Positions 10,937-22,850 of a stretch of DNA of 64,000 nucleotides are shown here, piece by piece. This DNA is from Brasenia schreberi. Its lineage: Eukaryota > Streptophyta > Magnoliopsida > Nymphaeales > Cabombaceae. Under the pieces are notes generated by a model. The model did not search any database and was not told where the DNA came from. It saw only the letters and a list, made by a program, of their open reading frames with translations. Numbering within the stretch: the first letter of the stretch is position 1; each line of letters opens with the position of its first letter. A program made the translations under genes and the position numbers. Location of the stretch: positions 665,001 to 729,000 of the forward strand of contig JAYKKT010000047.1 of assembly GCA_036023115.1 (NCBI GenBank). The letters are read 5' to 3'.

Positions 10937-12449
10937 GCATGTTCTCACCATGTAACTGGTGATAAAAATAAGGGTTGACGCGCGATATGCAGAAGGTTAA
11001 GTGCATGCCAAGTTGGTCGTGATCATTTATTCAACAATTTGGAGAACTTCATATGGTCTTAAATGGACTTGTCAGTTTTTTTAATGAAGACGGATCTTTT
11101 GATAGAGAATCTACGGGTAACTTGGGCATGGCAGTTCTCATTCATCTTCAACTTCGTTCAATCCATATTTAAGCTTGTGGAAGTCCATGCCCGGCTTAAA
11201 TCATTTGATATTCTTGTTATCAAATCAAAGCACAGCTCTTTAATCAGTTAACGTCAAGCGGCACCAAGAAAAAGCATAGCTCGTTGATAGAAATTATCTT
11301 GAGCGTGGCACAAAGAGCAATAGCTCGTTAAAAGCATAGCTTCCTTAATTTTAATATGATTTTCAACTTTCAAATCTTTTTCAATAGGTAAATCAAACTG
11401 ATCTGGTTCAATTAAACTGATAAGCAACCAAACACTTTTTGTATAGATTGGTTCAGTTATGCATATTCAGAGGTTCTCGCCATGATAAAATAAGATTGAC
11501 CCGCCACATGCGAGAGATTTGCGAGCCAGAGTCAGATGAAGGCACAGTGATCTGCAGTAGGAAAAAAGAGACATCGGGTATGGATGTAAATGGACCCTGG
11601 AGATTTAAGAACAGGTTTCGGGTTGGGCTGACGTCTCATCTGACTTACTCGTATTGCTGGAATGATAGACATGTAGTTCGAGAGGTAGCCGTTTCTAAGT
11701 CATTTGTAGAGAACCCATGTGATGTTATGTATTGATAAAACCATAAGTAGCAGAGAGTTACTGATATGAATAAATATAAAAGAATTAACATTGACAAAGG
11801 TTAATTATGCTGATGCATTCACAGCAATAGCTAATGTCGGTAGGGGGTTCGACTCACAAGAAAGTGAAAAGTTGATCATGAAGAAATTTGAGATGTCTGG
11901 CTTTGGCCTATCCATTGTAATCCAAGAAAGTAAAACAATGGTTATACTAATAATATAACGAAATTTGAGAAGGGTGTGGTGCCTCAAAATCTTATATATA
12001 TGCATCGACACGAAATAACCACATGTTAAAGGAAATATTAAAACAAAGGATAGGGGAAACAGAAATTAATGAGAAGTTGATCATGAAGAAAGAAGAAGAA
12101 GACAAGACTCGATGAGAAGAGATTGCAAGTAGCGCGTTGTAGCATGTAAAATTCGTACTTAATTTGAAGCATGGAATATCAAAAATAATGTACTTTCTGT
12201 ACATAAAAAATCATTAAAGAGAAGGTGAAAATTAAATATCATACAAATAACATATATATATTCTATGTAAGACACACACACACCTAATGCATTTTTTCAT
12301 AATAACACTTTATAAAATTTATCTTCAATTGCTGGGAACAATTTCCATAAAGTTGTTGTGGAATATATTTTCAGCAAAAATGGGTCTGTTCAAATTGCAA
12401 TTACTTTTAGCATGTAGCTACACATAATTAAGGTGACATGTTATTTGTA

Positions 12450-12532
<83 letters not shown>

Positions 12533-13138
12533 ATAAGCAATCCAATCAACATGCACTGTTGTAGTGCAGTATGAATCCTTTCAGGCCATAACATGCTATT
12601 AATAATATTGATTGAAAGATCTAGGATAATCTATTGGTTTAATGGACATGATAGCAGCCATAGAAGGCCTTTAGTGCTGTGGAAACGAAGCACATGCCTA
12701 CTGAAGATAAAGGTTTAGAGTCACCATGCTCATTGAAGATGAATAGATGGTTAGCATAAGAACAATCATTAAAATTTTCTTTTGAAGAACTATCATTAAC
12801 TTTCAATCAAAACTTTTCTTGCCCAGAGAAGACTTGGCACATTCTGGTAGGTTGTCTAGCCCTTTCCCTGTGGGTGATCGGTTTTCGTGTCAGTTCCAAC
12901 TCATACGGGTACGCCTAACTCAGACCTGAAGACCCGCAGCCTACATGATCTCGAGCACACTGTCTCATAGAAAGACATCTTGCATGTAGAAGTTTGATAG
13001 AGTGGCACTCATGCTAAGAGTCGATTCTTTTGATGATCGAGAGCTCAAACTTTGAGCCTGCAATACTTTTATTTCTCAACGTTCTACAGAATGCATCCAT
13101 TATATATAAGTTACGTTGTACACATGACTATGATAAGG
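10934..13138. other. AT-rich intergenic DNA with a long TA tract
   Basis: No gene was recognised. A TA microsatellite fills 12452-12529. Sequences at about 10941-10996 and 11464-11520 resemble each other (TTCTC-CCATG, then AATAAG-TTGAC, then GATATGC/CACATGC), hinting at an old duplicate of the DUF247 leader. The 98-codon frame at 11439-11735 shows no family motif. Confidence 0.4.
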
Positions 13139-13440
13139 TCGGTTCCAGTTAACCCGAAACCTCAAACTGCAAGCCAACAGGCCTGGGAACAGTCCCCAAA
13201 CTACTGGTTTAAGGATGGTTTTAGTTTGAGTTTGGAACCATCTTGAACCGGTAAAATTATTAAAATTTCCAAAAAACAAACAAACCAATCGCCAGTTCTT
13301 GTTTGAAGTCGGTAACAGTCTTACAAAAAGTGAAACCCTAACGAAATCAGGTGATCCTCGGTTTTGGTTCCAGTTTCAACCGGTTCAGTTCTGCTTGGAA
13401 ACGCCGGCTGGTTTGGAACGGGCCATGCCAGAATGGCTCT
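13139..13440. repeat. AACCGG-rich repeat block, probable non-autonomous DNA transposon remnant
   Basis: The block is dense in CGGTTCCAGTT, GAACCGGT, CAACCGGTTCAGTTC and similar motifs around an A/T-rich centre (ATTATTAAAATTTCC). The same layout, AACCGG-rich arms around an A/T centre, occurs at 19205-19555, and a shorter piece lies at about 1694-1820. This resembles the arms of some plant hAT-type elements, but defined ends and a target-site duplication were not established. Confidence 0.45.
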
Positions 13441-13791
13441 TACAAAGTTTCAATGGCTAAAGCATGCAGACACAGACAGGGCTAGTAAGCCAACCAAAAG
13501 CACCAAAACTGTCCGCTTATGTTTGGCTCACTTGATATATGAGCTTGCTCGTATTCTACTTTTACAAACAGTTTATATATGTTCAAACACGTTCACAAGC
13601 TACTTTTACAAACAATTTTTATATATTTAAATAAAAAATCATGTTGATGAGTGGTTAGTTATTTCATGACAAGCCGAGTTCAAATACAATGAGTTGACTT
13701 GAAACTCATTTTTCATTTGTTCGTACTTATTTAACCGGTGTTTTCGATCATTATAACCCATCTTCAAAACGACATCATGTTATTGTCTTCA

Positions 13792-13886
<95 letters not shown>

Positions 13887-14090
13887 TGTCTACTGTAACC
13901 ATTAACACTATGTTTGCTAGAAATTTAGCTATAGACTTGGGCTTGTAACCATGGTTTCAGGAACCATAGTTTTACACTTGAATTATGAGTGCTAGGGTTC
14001 AAGAAGCCAATACGAGACAAAAGAAAATCCTTGGATTTTCATGCAAAGCCTACCAAAATTCTTGTGGCCTACTTCTTCTTAGAGTATATG

Positions 14091-14145
<55 letters not shown>

Positions 14146-14590
14146 ATTTTGAAATTAGGCTTGTGAAACCATGGTTATATGCAAGCTTACACGACTATAG
14201 TTCTATGCAAGCTACGAATTGTACGTTTCATTCACAGAATTTGAAATTGCAAGCCTACAAAATCGAGATTGAGTTTTCCTAAAACATGGAATGATTCCAA
14301 TACTCTGTACTAAAACTGCAGGCCCAAAGCCTACGGAGTTAAGTTTTTAATTTCATGAGTTTTATACTAAAACTTATGTTTTTGTGCAACACCAGTAGAG
14401 ACATGAAAGATAAGGACGCGTGAGACCAGATAGTAACTATAGTCCCAAGGAACCATGGTTTGTGTGGCCTACCTCTTTCTTAGTGCCAAAATTTTTTGGT
14501 TCTCCAGTTTGACGTATAACAAAACTTAAAATTACAACCATAAAAAAGTCCAAGTTCTCGAAAACTTTTAGTCGGAACTCTCATTTTAGG
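13441..14590. other. Intergenic DNA with microsatellites
   Basis: No gene was recognised. A TA tract (13795-13854) passes directly into GA (13855-13882). A TA tract (14089-14110) passes into GT (14111-14144). The 97-codon frame at 13989-14282 is largely created by the second microsatellite. Confidence 0.5.
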
Positions 14591-14940
14591 TACTATGGTG
14601 CCAAGCACACGCTCATATCCTGTTGCATGACCTTTAGATGTTGGCCCACGCACACAGGGGGCTTGGAGAGAGCCGATCTCCAAGCCAACTGATTATGACA
14701 ATTAGGAAAGATGATACTGTGTGCTTTTCAGGATTGCTGCCTCCTTTCATCTTGTTTCTTTATAGTACTATGGTGCCAAGCACACGTTCATATCCTGTTG
14801 CATGTCCTTTAGATGTTGGCCCACGCACACAGGGGGCTTGGAGAGAGCCGATCTCCAAGCCAACTGATTATGACAATTAGGAAAGATGACACTGTGTGCT
14901 TTTCAGGATTGCTGCCTCCTTTCATCTTGTTTCTTTATAG
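14591..14940. repeat. Recent 175-bp tandem duplication, two copies
   Basis: Unit 1 is 14591-14765 and unit 2 is 14766-14940, joined head to tail with no spacer. By eye they differ at only three positions (acgctc/acgttc, tgacctt/tgtcctt, gatgatact/gatgacact), about 98% identity. Both contain GGCCCACGCACACAGGGGGC and GCCGATCTCCAAGCCAACTG. No gene is assigned; overlapping short frames merely repeat with the unit. Confidence 0.95.
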
Positions 14941-15172
14941 TCTTCGAGCTGTAACGTTCTTATCCTGTAAGATACTTGAGATAAACTTCCCTTCCTATTT
15001 CTTCTCTACATTAACCAAGGACAAGAGTTATCATATAGATTCAATATCTGAATTCCAATTTCTAGTACAACACAACCGAGTCTCAATGACAATTATTTTC
15101 TTCATCTGGGAGGGAATCATTAAAAAACTTTTGAAAGAAATGAGTTGCCAAGAAAAGAATTTAATATGACAA

Positions 15173-16404
15173 TCATTTCACTCGTCTACATTTTGCATCA
15201 CGGCTCTGGAAATTCATTAGATGGAGGGAGAGATGGCAATGGCGGTGCACATGGCAATTTTGGCTGTTTGGAGGTGGTGGTGGATGGTGGCACCTTATGC
15301 TCTGACAGTCTATGTGGTGTTTGAGGAATGCCCCGCACTCTGCCATCGGCCTCCTGTCAGGTCCTTCCAGGATGCAATTACGTCTGTCGTCGAATCTTGC
15401 ATGCCGTTGGAGAAGTTTCAGGCAGCATGGTGGCTCTTCATAGAAGTAATTATATGAATATGTGAAATTCTCAAGCCTAGTATGGGAAAAGGCTTCGTTG
15501 TTGTTGTTGTTATGTGAAATTCTCAAGCCTCGGCAGCTGGCATATGCTCTCAGGAATCTCGCCGGAGAGTATGTTGTGTGCCACATTCAGCTGCTCCAAG
15601 TTCTTCAAGTTCCCTATGCTCTCTGGCAAGGGCCCTACGAACTTATTGTATCCAATATCCAAAACCATTAGGTTCTTTAATTGCCCAATCTCCTCAGGAG
15701 TACAAGAACCCAATGCCGTATTGAGCAATAAGAGTTCAGTCAAAGTGGAGCTCAATCTGCCTATAGACTTAGGCAAGCAACCCCTTATTTTGTTATTAGC
15801 AAATACAATCACAGAAACGGAGGAGTTACCAATATTTCTTGGAATCTTAGTCCGGAACCTGTTATTGTTCACGATCAACGCATCCAATTTCATGTCGAAG
15901 AGCTTTGGAGGAAGGCGCCCCTCGAACTGGATGTCAAGGTACTTGAGTGAAAGGAGTGATGGGAGTACATGCGGAAACCTGCCAACAAACCGGTTATTGC
16001 TAAGGTCAAGTTCGAACAGGAGGTGCAAATTGGCGGCGGACTTGGGTATAATGCCACAAAACCGGTTCGAATTGATTTGAAGAGTGCTACATCAGTCAGA
16101 AGGCCTAGCGGCTCCGGCAGTTCGTTGGCGATGTCCTTATGGTTCAGATCAATGCCGGCCACTACCATTGTGTAGTTGTCATCAAGAGTTGGTGCGCAGT
16201 AGATGTCTGTGTAGTTGCATACACCGTCCCGTCACCGATCCAGTTGCCGGTGACATTTTTCGGGTCAGAGAAGATGACCTCCTTCCATGATTGGAGCGCA
16301 ACGTAGGCATTGAGCAGCCGAGGATTGAGCAGGGCAGCTAGGGAAGAAGAAGGGAGAGCCAAGAGGATGAGGAAGAGATGTAAAAGATGATAATGAGATG
16401 TCAT
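15173..16404 (-). pseudogene. LRR extensin-like (LRX) gene disrupted by frameshifts and a LINE tail
   Basis: Read on the minus strand from the ATG at 16404: a signal peptide (LLHLFLILLALPSSSLAA), then the LRX cap (ALQSWKEVIFSDP, TGNWIGDG, IDLNHKDIANELPEPLGLL), about nine LRR units (for example LFELDLSNNRFVGRFP, NNRFRTKIPRNIG, NKIRGCLPKSIG, YNKFVGPLPESIGNLKNLEQ, HNILSGEIPESICQLPRLEN), then the C-terminal cap (YSYNYF, DDRRNC, HIDC) and a five-proline stub of the extensin tail. Breaks seen: a frameshift at about 16225 just after GDG, another at about 16075, and a 52-bp insertion (33 bp of LINE plus the duplicated target) at 15479-15530 that puts a stop right after LENFT. Restoring each frame on paper recovers family sequence, so these are real lesions. 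Homologous to the copy at 5.1 kb but with different damage. Confidence 0.88.
15460..15530 (+). mobile_element. 33-bp RTE LINE tail with a 19-bp target-site duplication
   Basis: The 19-mer ATGTGAAATTCTCAAGCCT occurs at 15460-15478 and again at 15512-15530. Between them lies only AGTATGGGAAAAGGCTTCG plus (TTG)n, the extreme 3' end of the RTE LINE family seen at 1.2 and 8.7 kb. This is an extremely 5'-truncated retrotransposition into the exon of the LRX-like gene, antisense to it. Confidence 0.95.
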
Positions 16405-16458
16405 TCGGATTGCTGCAGGTGCATATGATGTGAATGGTGTTATTTGACGGCACACATT

Positions 16459-16489
<31 letters not shown>

Positions 16490-16550
16490 CTATGAGGTTG
16501 CCATGAGAAACGATGAAGGTAGGGGCGGTTTATGAAGGCCCAATAAATAG

Positions 16551-16601
<51 letters not shown>

Positions 16602-16712
16602 CAACAATCAACTTCAATTTATTTATGTTTTTGGTAATCTTAATAATTTGAAACTACCAGTCATTAAAGTGCTTGATATTTATGTAGTTGGCAATCTTAA
16701 TAAATTGAAACT
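16405..16712. other. Upstream region of the LRX-like pseudogene, with microsatellites
   Basis: Holds short GT and GA runs (about 16455-16489; the complement of the leader CT repeat) and a TA tract at 16554-16599. Bases 16631-16660 and 16690-16712 are imperfect direct copies (AATCTTAATAA-TTGAAACT), the target region of the SINE that follows. Confidence 0.5.
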
Positions 16713-16861
16713 GCTGCCCAGAGTGTTGGCTCAACGGCAGGGCGCTGTAGTGCTGTTGATAGTGGTGGTGGTGGGGAGTTCGGCTCCCAGGGGTGCATGC
16801 CTGAGTATGTGTGTTAGGCTTCGGCTTCCTCTTGTAGTCAAAAGAAAAGAAAATTGAAACT
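16702..16861 (+). mobile_element. tRNA-derived SINE, family 1, with an 11-bp target-site duplication
   Basis: The element body is 16713-16850. It starts GCTGCCCAGAG, has the A box TGTTGGCTCAACGGCAGGGC, the B box GGGGAGTTCGGCTCCC, the 3' block GTGTTAGGCTTCGGCTTCC and an A-rich tail. AAATTGAAACT flanks it on both sides (16702-16712 and 16851-16861). This defines both ends of the family and shows insertion by retroposition. Confidence 0.9.
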
Positions 16862-17953
16862 ACCACTGTCAGTAAGTGCATTATTTAATGATGGATGATC
16901 CACTTGTTTGCTTATAAACGGGTTATAGAGTGTTTCCAAAGGCGTGGATTAAGTGATTTAGAAGTCAATATCCTGCTCTTCACGAATGTTGGACACAAGA
17001 GTTACAAGAGTTGATTGTGTGTGATCCAAAGGCAAACTATAGCTTAAAGTTGGACCGCTTAAGTTCTCAATATGTTCACCGTTGGACACAAGAATGATTT
17101 GAATTTTGATGATGTAAGAGTAAATTCCATTCATTTGTGCTACGTACTTTTACTAATGTCCTACCTATACCAAAATTTGATGGCATCTAAGAGAGAGATT
17201 TGAATGATGTCACTGCTGCATGTTCCTAAGTTCTTCATTTGCATCGACGAGAAAGTTAACGTGATGTATATTTTCTCCGAAAGGAATCAAGAATCAGCCT
17301 TTTATGGAGATAAACTACTTAACCTCGTGGTTAATAGGGCTGTTAATCCAGTCGAACGAATAGAACAACTCTTGTTTGTTGTTCGGCTCGTCATCCTTTC
17401 TTGACTAGACACACACACAGAGAGAGAGAGAGAGAGGGATCCTGGTCACGACTTGGCATTGTCAACAAATTTGTGCCACATATAATTCTTGCTTACGTTG
17501 ATATGGAGTTCTCTCCCTTGCTTTAGTTAATTTACGATTTCTTAAGGTTTCTACTGAAACCCACCATCTAAGGCTTCTCGTAGATACCTGAGGACACACA
17601 AAGACAAGTGCTGACAGAATGAAGCGTCCAAGACTCCAAACAGAAAACTTTCAGAACGAGAGAACTTTATGATGTGTGTGATTCTTCTCTTGGCAGATCC
17701 ATTTCGTCTCTATATTAGAGGAGTCCCCCAACACTCCAAACAGAAAGCTTTGAGAAGAGAAATCTTTATGATGTGGTTGATACTTTTCTCGGCAGACCCA
17801 TTTCGTCTTTTTCTTTACAAGAGGAGTAGATTGGCTGTGGTAGCAATGTTGGTGGTGCTTATTAATTATTTTAAGTACGTCGAAATAAACTTTGATTTTA
17901 TTACCCATTTGCAAAAGCTGGTTTTTTCGCTAATTATGTTTTGTTCAGATTAT
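16862..17953. other. Intergenic DNA, no gene recognised
   Basis: Nothing supported. A local repeat is visible: CACTCCAAACAGAAAGC with TTATGATGTG and GCAGACCCATTTCGTC recurs at about 17632-17715 and 17729-17808, an approximate 90-100-bp tandem duplication. Confidence 0.4.
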
Positions 17954-18275
17954 CTACAAAACCAGCTAAGCCTTTTAGATGAGGTCAGTTACATAGATTC
18001 TTTGTTTTCAATAAGATCGATCATATGTCATTCTTTATTATTTTAGAGTGTTACTCTTCTTCTTTAACATTTTCACAGTCTACTTTTTTTATATATTATT
18101 ACTACAAAAAAATTTATCATTTTTGTAAATGTTCAAACAACCTTAAATGATTTTATCTTATTTTATCTTCTATTATTCACTTCCAATTTAACCTCATTAT
18201 GTATATTGTTTGTCCTTGTGTTTGTGTGATCACTCATCTATCTTAGCATTTTCATTTATGCTAGAGACAAAATTA
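17954..18275 (-). mobile_element. RTE LINE fragment, degenerate, antisense
   Basis: Starts with CAGCTAAGCCTTTTAGATGA and GGTCAGTTACATAGATTC, the reverse complement of the family 3' end. It then follows the same order as the antisense copies at 31.5 and 41.4 kb, through the CCTCATTATGTATATTG and GATCACTCATC blocks to CATTTTCATTTATGCTAGAGA, which encodes the reverse-transcriptase end in inverse orientation. No intact frame remains. Confidence 0.75.
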
Positions 18276-19204
18276 ATTTGTTGAATGACATGAAAAGACC
18301 CTTTGTATAAGTTTTGTTCTTGGAGACAATGAGGAGAAGAGTCCGAAGCCAGATGCTTGGTATCGAATTCATGACCTCTCTTTAAACAACAATACCATTT
18401 TCTTTTCCATGCACGCTCCATGGAGTTTCGTCGTCCTCCGTCAACAAACTACCATAGATAGTTTTTGTTTGTCATGCAGTATTGACTTCATTTTTCAATT
18501 TGTGTAACGAATCTGATTCCAATAATTAATAAATGTTGAGCTAAAAAATTAAATTTGGTTCGAGAGAGGGCACCAACTTTGTGCACTTCTTTGCCTAGTA
18601 ATATTAATTAATTTCATTATTCATGTGTACTTACTAATCTGATTCCATTGCTAACTTCTGTTAGGAACTTAGGATTCCATGTTCTCTTCTTTTCTCATTC
18701 CCTCCTCCCCCCCAAGAGCACCCCTTACCTAGAATATTCTCATTTATCGTACAAATTTAAGTATCTTTTCTTTGAACAGCATATAGAAGTATCATAAGAA
18801 CAAATATAAGTAGCTTTTAGCAGTAGTTTTCAGCTGCCAGTTTAATTAAACCCGTCACAAAAGACCATGTCCAAGTCGGGGGTTTAGGCAACCCATGTTT
18901 GGCTCGTTAAAAAAAATCTATACATAATATACTTTATATTATTTGTATTTAAAATAATGTGTGTTTTACATCATCATAGCTAGTGTGTGTGTGTATATAT
19001 ATACCCCAGAAGTATATTTTCCCGGATCACTACCGTTTGCTCACCCTCGATAGATGATGGTAGAAGGGGCCGACAAGGTCTTGACCCTAGGCAATCAGAC
19101 AGCTATATATATATATATATATATAATGCAAATCAGCTTATTGTGCATGATTTTTCTTGTGCTTGACATGAAGAAAAAGTGTGGGGATAAGTACCATGAG
19201 TAAT
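18276..19204. other. AT-rich intergenic DNA, no gene recognised
   Basis: Contains only short simple repeats (GTGTGT then TATATA near 18987-19004, and TATATA at 19104-19124). No family motif was seen on either strand. Confidence 0.4.
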
Positions 19205-19555
19205 GAAACCATAAAGTTAGACATGGTTGGTTCTTAATCGGACTGATGGTTCCAACTGAAACCGAACCAGGTCATGAACCGGCTGAACCCAAAGCCGGTG
19301 AAATCAGAACTAAAACCCTGTCGGAAACCGTGAACCACCCGGTTTGGTTTTGGTTTTACCTTTTATAAAACCAGAATCGGCCGTTCTGGTCTTTTTTATT
19401 TTCCCTATGAATTTTTTATTTTTTTAATAAAATTACTGATTCAATACTCAACTGGGAATCAGCAGTTCTAGAACCATAACCAGAAGCAGCCCTGGGCCTG
19501 TTCGATTAAGTTCTAGGTTTTGGACTAACCGGAACCGGACATATCTATATAAAGC
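19205..19555. repeat. AACCGG-rich repeat block, second copy
   Basis: Dense in GAAACCGAACC, GAACCGGCTG, AAAGCCGGTG and CCCGGTTTGG, with an A/T centre (ATTTTTTATTTTTTTAATAA) and a right arm ending near TAACCGGAACCGG. Layout as at 13139-13440. The internal CAGAAGCAGCCCTG reads in reverse as CAGGGCTGCTTCTG, like some hAT termini, but paired ends were not proven. Confidence 0.45.
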
Positions 19556-21329
19556 CAGCTATTTCCACTAGCACAACTAAATGGGATGACCCATTTAGTT
19601 GCTTTGGATGACAAAACCCTAGCCAATTCTCATTTTTCCATTACTGTATGTGCGTATGTTTTAACCTACCATATAGTTATGGTACATATAATATAACTCA
19701 ACCCAAACTCAACTCGTCATGTTTAATCTTCGAGGAAAAAATCAGGTCGAGTCTGGGTCAACCTATTTTTGGACCAGGCTCTGACAACCCGATTTTCCAC
19801 CCCCTACTTCGGTTGTGTACCTATTTATTGGCGAGGTTAGTTTGTCGACTTACCCGAAATCTGAAATTTCAAAAGATCTATACGAACAGTAATGTTTTAG
19901 AAATTTTACGTGGACCGCCTCACCTGAATTTCACCCAAGGGAACTCCTCCTCACCCGTTAAAACTTTTGTTAGGTCCGCCACTGGCTTTAAGTAGCTATT
20001 GCATTTTTTTGGATTAATCCTGGAAAGGTGATGCAAGGGTGGTTTCTCGTAATCGAACGTCTTATGCATTGTGATTCTTCAAGCAGTAAGAAGTTTTTGG
20101 ATGAACTTGGCTCTGTAGTTGAATGATGATATATCATGTAAATAGATTTGACCCTGTAATCAAACGTATAATAATACTTTGGGATGCTGAAAACAAATAT
20201 ATGGTTAAAAATAAGAAAAGAACGGAACAAATTAATCAATCTCCGTGATCAAACTTGTTTGTGCTCAGAGCACACCGTTGTGTCCTTCAAGGGCGGGCAT
20301 CTAATGCTACTCTCTGCAGGTGAGCGTCTTGTTCGTGAATAATCGCTGATACCTGGTTTTCTTAATTCAGGAAAAGCTTAATTTGTTTCATCAATGCCCT
20401 CTTTCCTAAGATTGTGAGGTTGCCGATGGGGTTCTTTGTTTTTATTCGAACACCCAAGTTCGCTTATAATGGATTTTAGCTTATCTGAACCCTATCAGTA
20501 TTGTTTTTCATTTTGGTGACCAAGATTTAGTTTGATTCTTCTCATTAATCCAGATGATCCGTTTGATACTTGAGTTCTTGCCTTTTCCATGCTACTTTTC
20601 GCCAATGGTTTTGCATCATCATCGTGGTGTCTTTTCTACGACTTCTTAGAAATTCTCTTTTGTTTCTTCAGTTGACTATTTCTTCTTGTTTCATGTCTGA
20701 ATCAATACTGGGTTTTAATACGCTATCGTTCAACAGTTCTGCCTACACATGATTTCTGAGGGAGGTTTCACATTGAACAGAAGGTCCTTAGAGTTCGCTT
20801 ATAATCTTGATCGTTTTACAAATCAAATCACCAAACACTTGGTGCACAAGCAAAACCGAATTTACACAATACCAAACAAGTAAGTGAGCACACCAAAAAC
20901 TAATTTATTTCATGATCAATATCTTTTATTTATAGAAGACTTATTACAATGAATGAGAGAGTATACTAGCAAATTTTGTATGTATTGTGAAAGTAGCCCC
21001 ATCACCTCTCGCGTGTTCACCTTCTTGTCATCTGTCAATCATCACTAGTTAACAACATCATTGTCAAATTTTATTTCTAACATAAAATAACCTTTGTCAT
21101 TACTTCTATTATCAAAAAGTAACTAAGTACATCCCAATCCTTCATTTCAAATTTTATATAGAAGTAGTATAACGATATTTGCATTAGTTATCCTTAAAAA
21201 CATAGTAGTGTCAATATATCAAGAGCAAAAATTTTGTATATGCATAAAATTTTCAAATCCATCAAACCAAGCGTTAGGGGTTATTTAAGTCTATAAAAAA
21301 AAAAATTAGTCTAAGGACATGATCACTTG
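19556..21329. other. Intergenic DNA; small MITE-like end at 19909-19984
   Basis: At 19909-19984 (minus sense) the sequence ends GTCCGCCACTGG, the inverted form of the CAGTGGCGGA terminus seen at 24.0 and 49.4 kb, with CACCTGAATTTCACCC inside. The stretch 20260-20760 has a CTCTGCAGGTGAGCG donor-like site and T-rich intron-like sequence, but no coding family. The rest holds nothing supported. Confidence 0.35.
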
Positions 21330-22080
21330 GAGCATTAAGTCTCGAAAGAGGAGCCATTTTTCTATAAGATTATTATTAAAAAAAGTATTTTTAACATCCA
21401 ATTGATATATGTTTCAATATTATCATTTTCTCTATTTCTTCTTACATAATAATGTTGAAAATGTCTTATGATTTCTTCTTTAGTTAGACCATATTTTCCT
21501 CTTGTGTTTCCTCATTTTTATCTAACTTTAAATTTGTGATTTCATCCAAAAATATATAACTATATTGGATGTTTTTTTTATTATCTTCATAATAATATTG
21601 ATCTTCAATAAATTTGACATCTCTAGATACTGAGTTTATTTTCTTTTGGATTGTAACATTTATATTTTTTTTTATCAATATCATAGCTAAGAAAAACATA
21701 TTTAATAGCTTTGGGTTCTAACTTGTCACTATTATATGTATAAATATAACACTTACATCCAAATAGTTTTAACCAATTATAACTAGGTTTATTTGAATAC
21801 AATTTTTCAATGTAAAAACAATTACCTAGTTTAGATGATGACATCCTACGTATAAGTATACAAATGTTAAAACGGCTTCGGTCCACAAGTATTTAGGAAT
21901 TTTACTTGTTATCAAAAAGATTCTAATAGTTTCAATAATATATCTATGTTTCCTTTTGGCTAAACCATTTTATTAAGAAGTTTTTGTAAATATTTTTTAT
22001 ACTAAATTTCATTTTCTTCAAGATAATTTTTGAAGTCATTTGAGACATTCATCACCCAAGTCGGTTCCTAAAATCTCTGT
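21330..22080 (-). mobile_element. Ty1-copia fragment (integrase end to start of reverse transcriptase), antisense
   Basis: Minus-strand frames encode the end of the copia integrase: WLKLFGCKCYIYTYNSDKL, EPKAIKYVFLSYD, KKYKCYNPKENKLSI (21623-21886) and then VSRDVKFIEDQYYY (21484-21699). A shifted frame near 21360-21420 reads IYQLDVKNTFF, the start of the copia reverse transcriptase. Several frameshifts are present and no LTR was recognised at either side, so this is a broken internal fragment. Confidence 0.85.
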
Positions 22081-22850
22081 TATGCTATGAAGCTTTAGTC
22101 CTATCTTCTTCTTCGTCTATTCATCTTATGGTAACACAAATTAAGGATAGAGATCTCACGTTAAATAATTCATCCACATGGCACATAAACAGCAAGAATA
22201 TGGAAAGACAAATATTTCTCTTAGGTAACTGGAATTTGCAAAGTAAATGAATTTGAAGAACCAAGACGCCAGGAATACGGGTAATGTTTCGGAAGAGGCT
22301 AGAGTTGGGGAAGTTGCCAAGAACACTAAGACCGAGGTCTAGCAATGAAGAGAATTACTCTTAAGGATTGAGATTGCAACCTGCAAAGACATGTATCTTG
22401 TTCATCATAATACCATGTAGAAACTACTATAATACAAGAAACAGTAGTGCTTTGCTCAAGATCCTTCTTTTCAGATAGAATTGAGTCATTAATGTGTTCT
22501 CGAAACAAAGCACTCATGTTGTTGTCAATTATTTCTCTTGTTTATGAGAAACGATAAAGAATGAGCTAGTTTATATTGAATTAACTGCTAGTATGGCGCA
22601 TGATGGAGTCATATGAAAACAAAGAGTTCATGTAGCCGACCCAATAAAAAAAGGCTTAGTTGTTGTTGTTTGTGAGATGTCACACAAAATGGGTCCGATC
22701 TCATTTCGTGCATCACAAATTCAAGCTACATAAACAATCACAAAATATATCTATGGCATGAAGAATTTCTTGCAAAATTTTCATTCTTGGTTTGAGAGCT
22801 TGAACACATACAAGAACAGGGATCCTGAAACATGTAGGGAAGAAACTTAC
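22081..22850. other. Intergenic DNA with a 45-bp RTE LINE tail
   Basis: At 22627-22671 the plus strand reads TTCATGTAGCCGACCC, then AAAAAGGCTTAGTTGTTGTTG, the 3' terminus of the RTE family, so this is another extremely truncated copy. No target-site duplication was found. Otherwise nothing is supported; the short minus frames at 22121-22517 show no motif. Confidence 0.5.
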
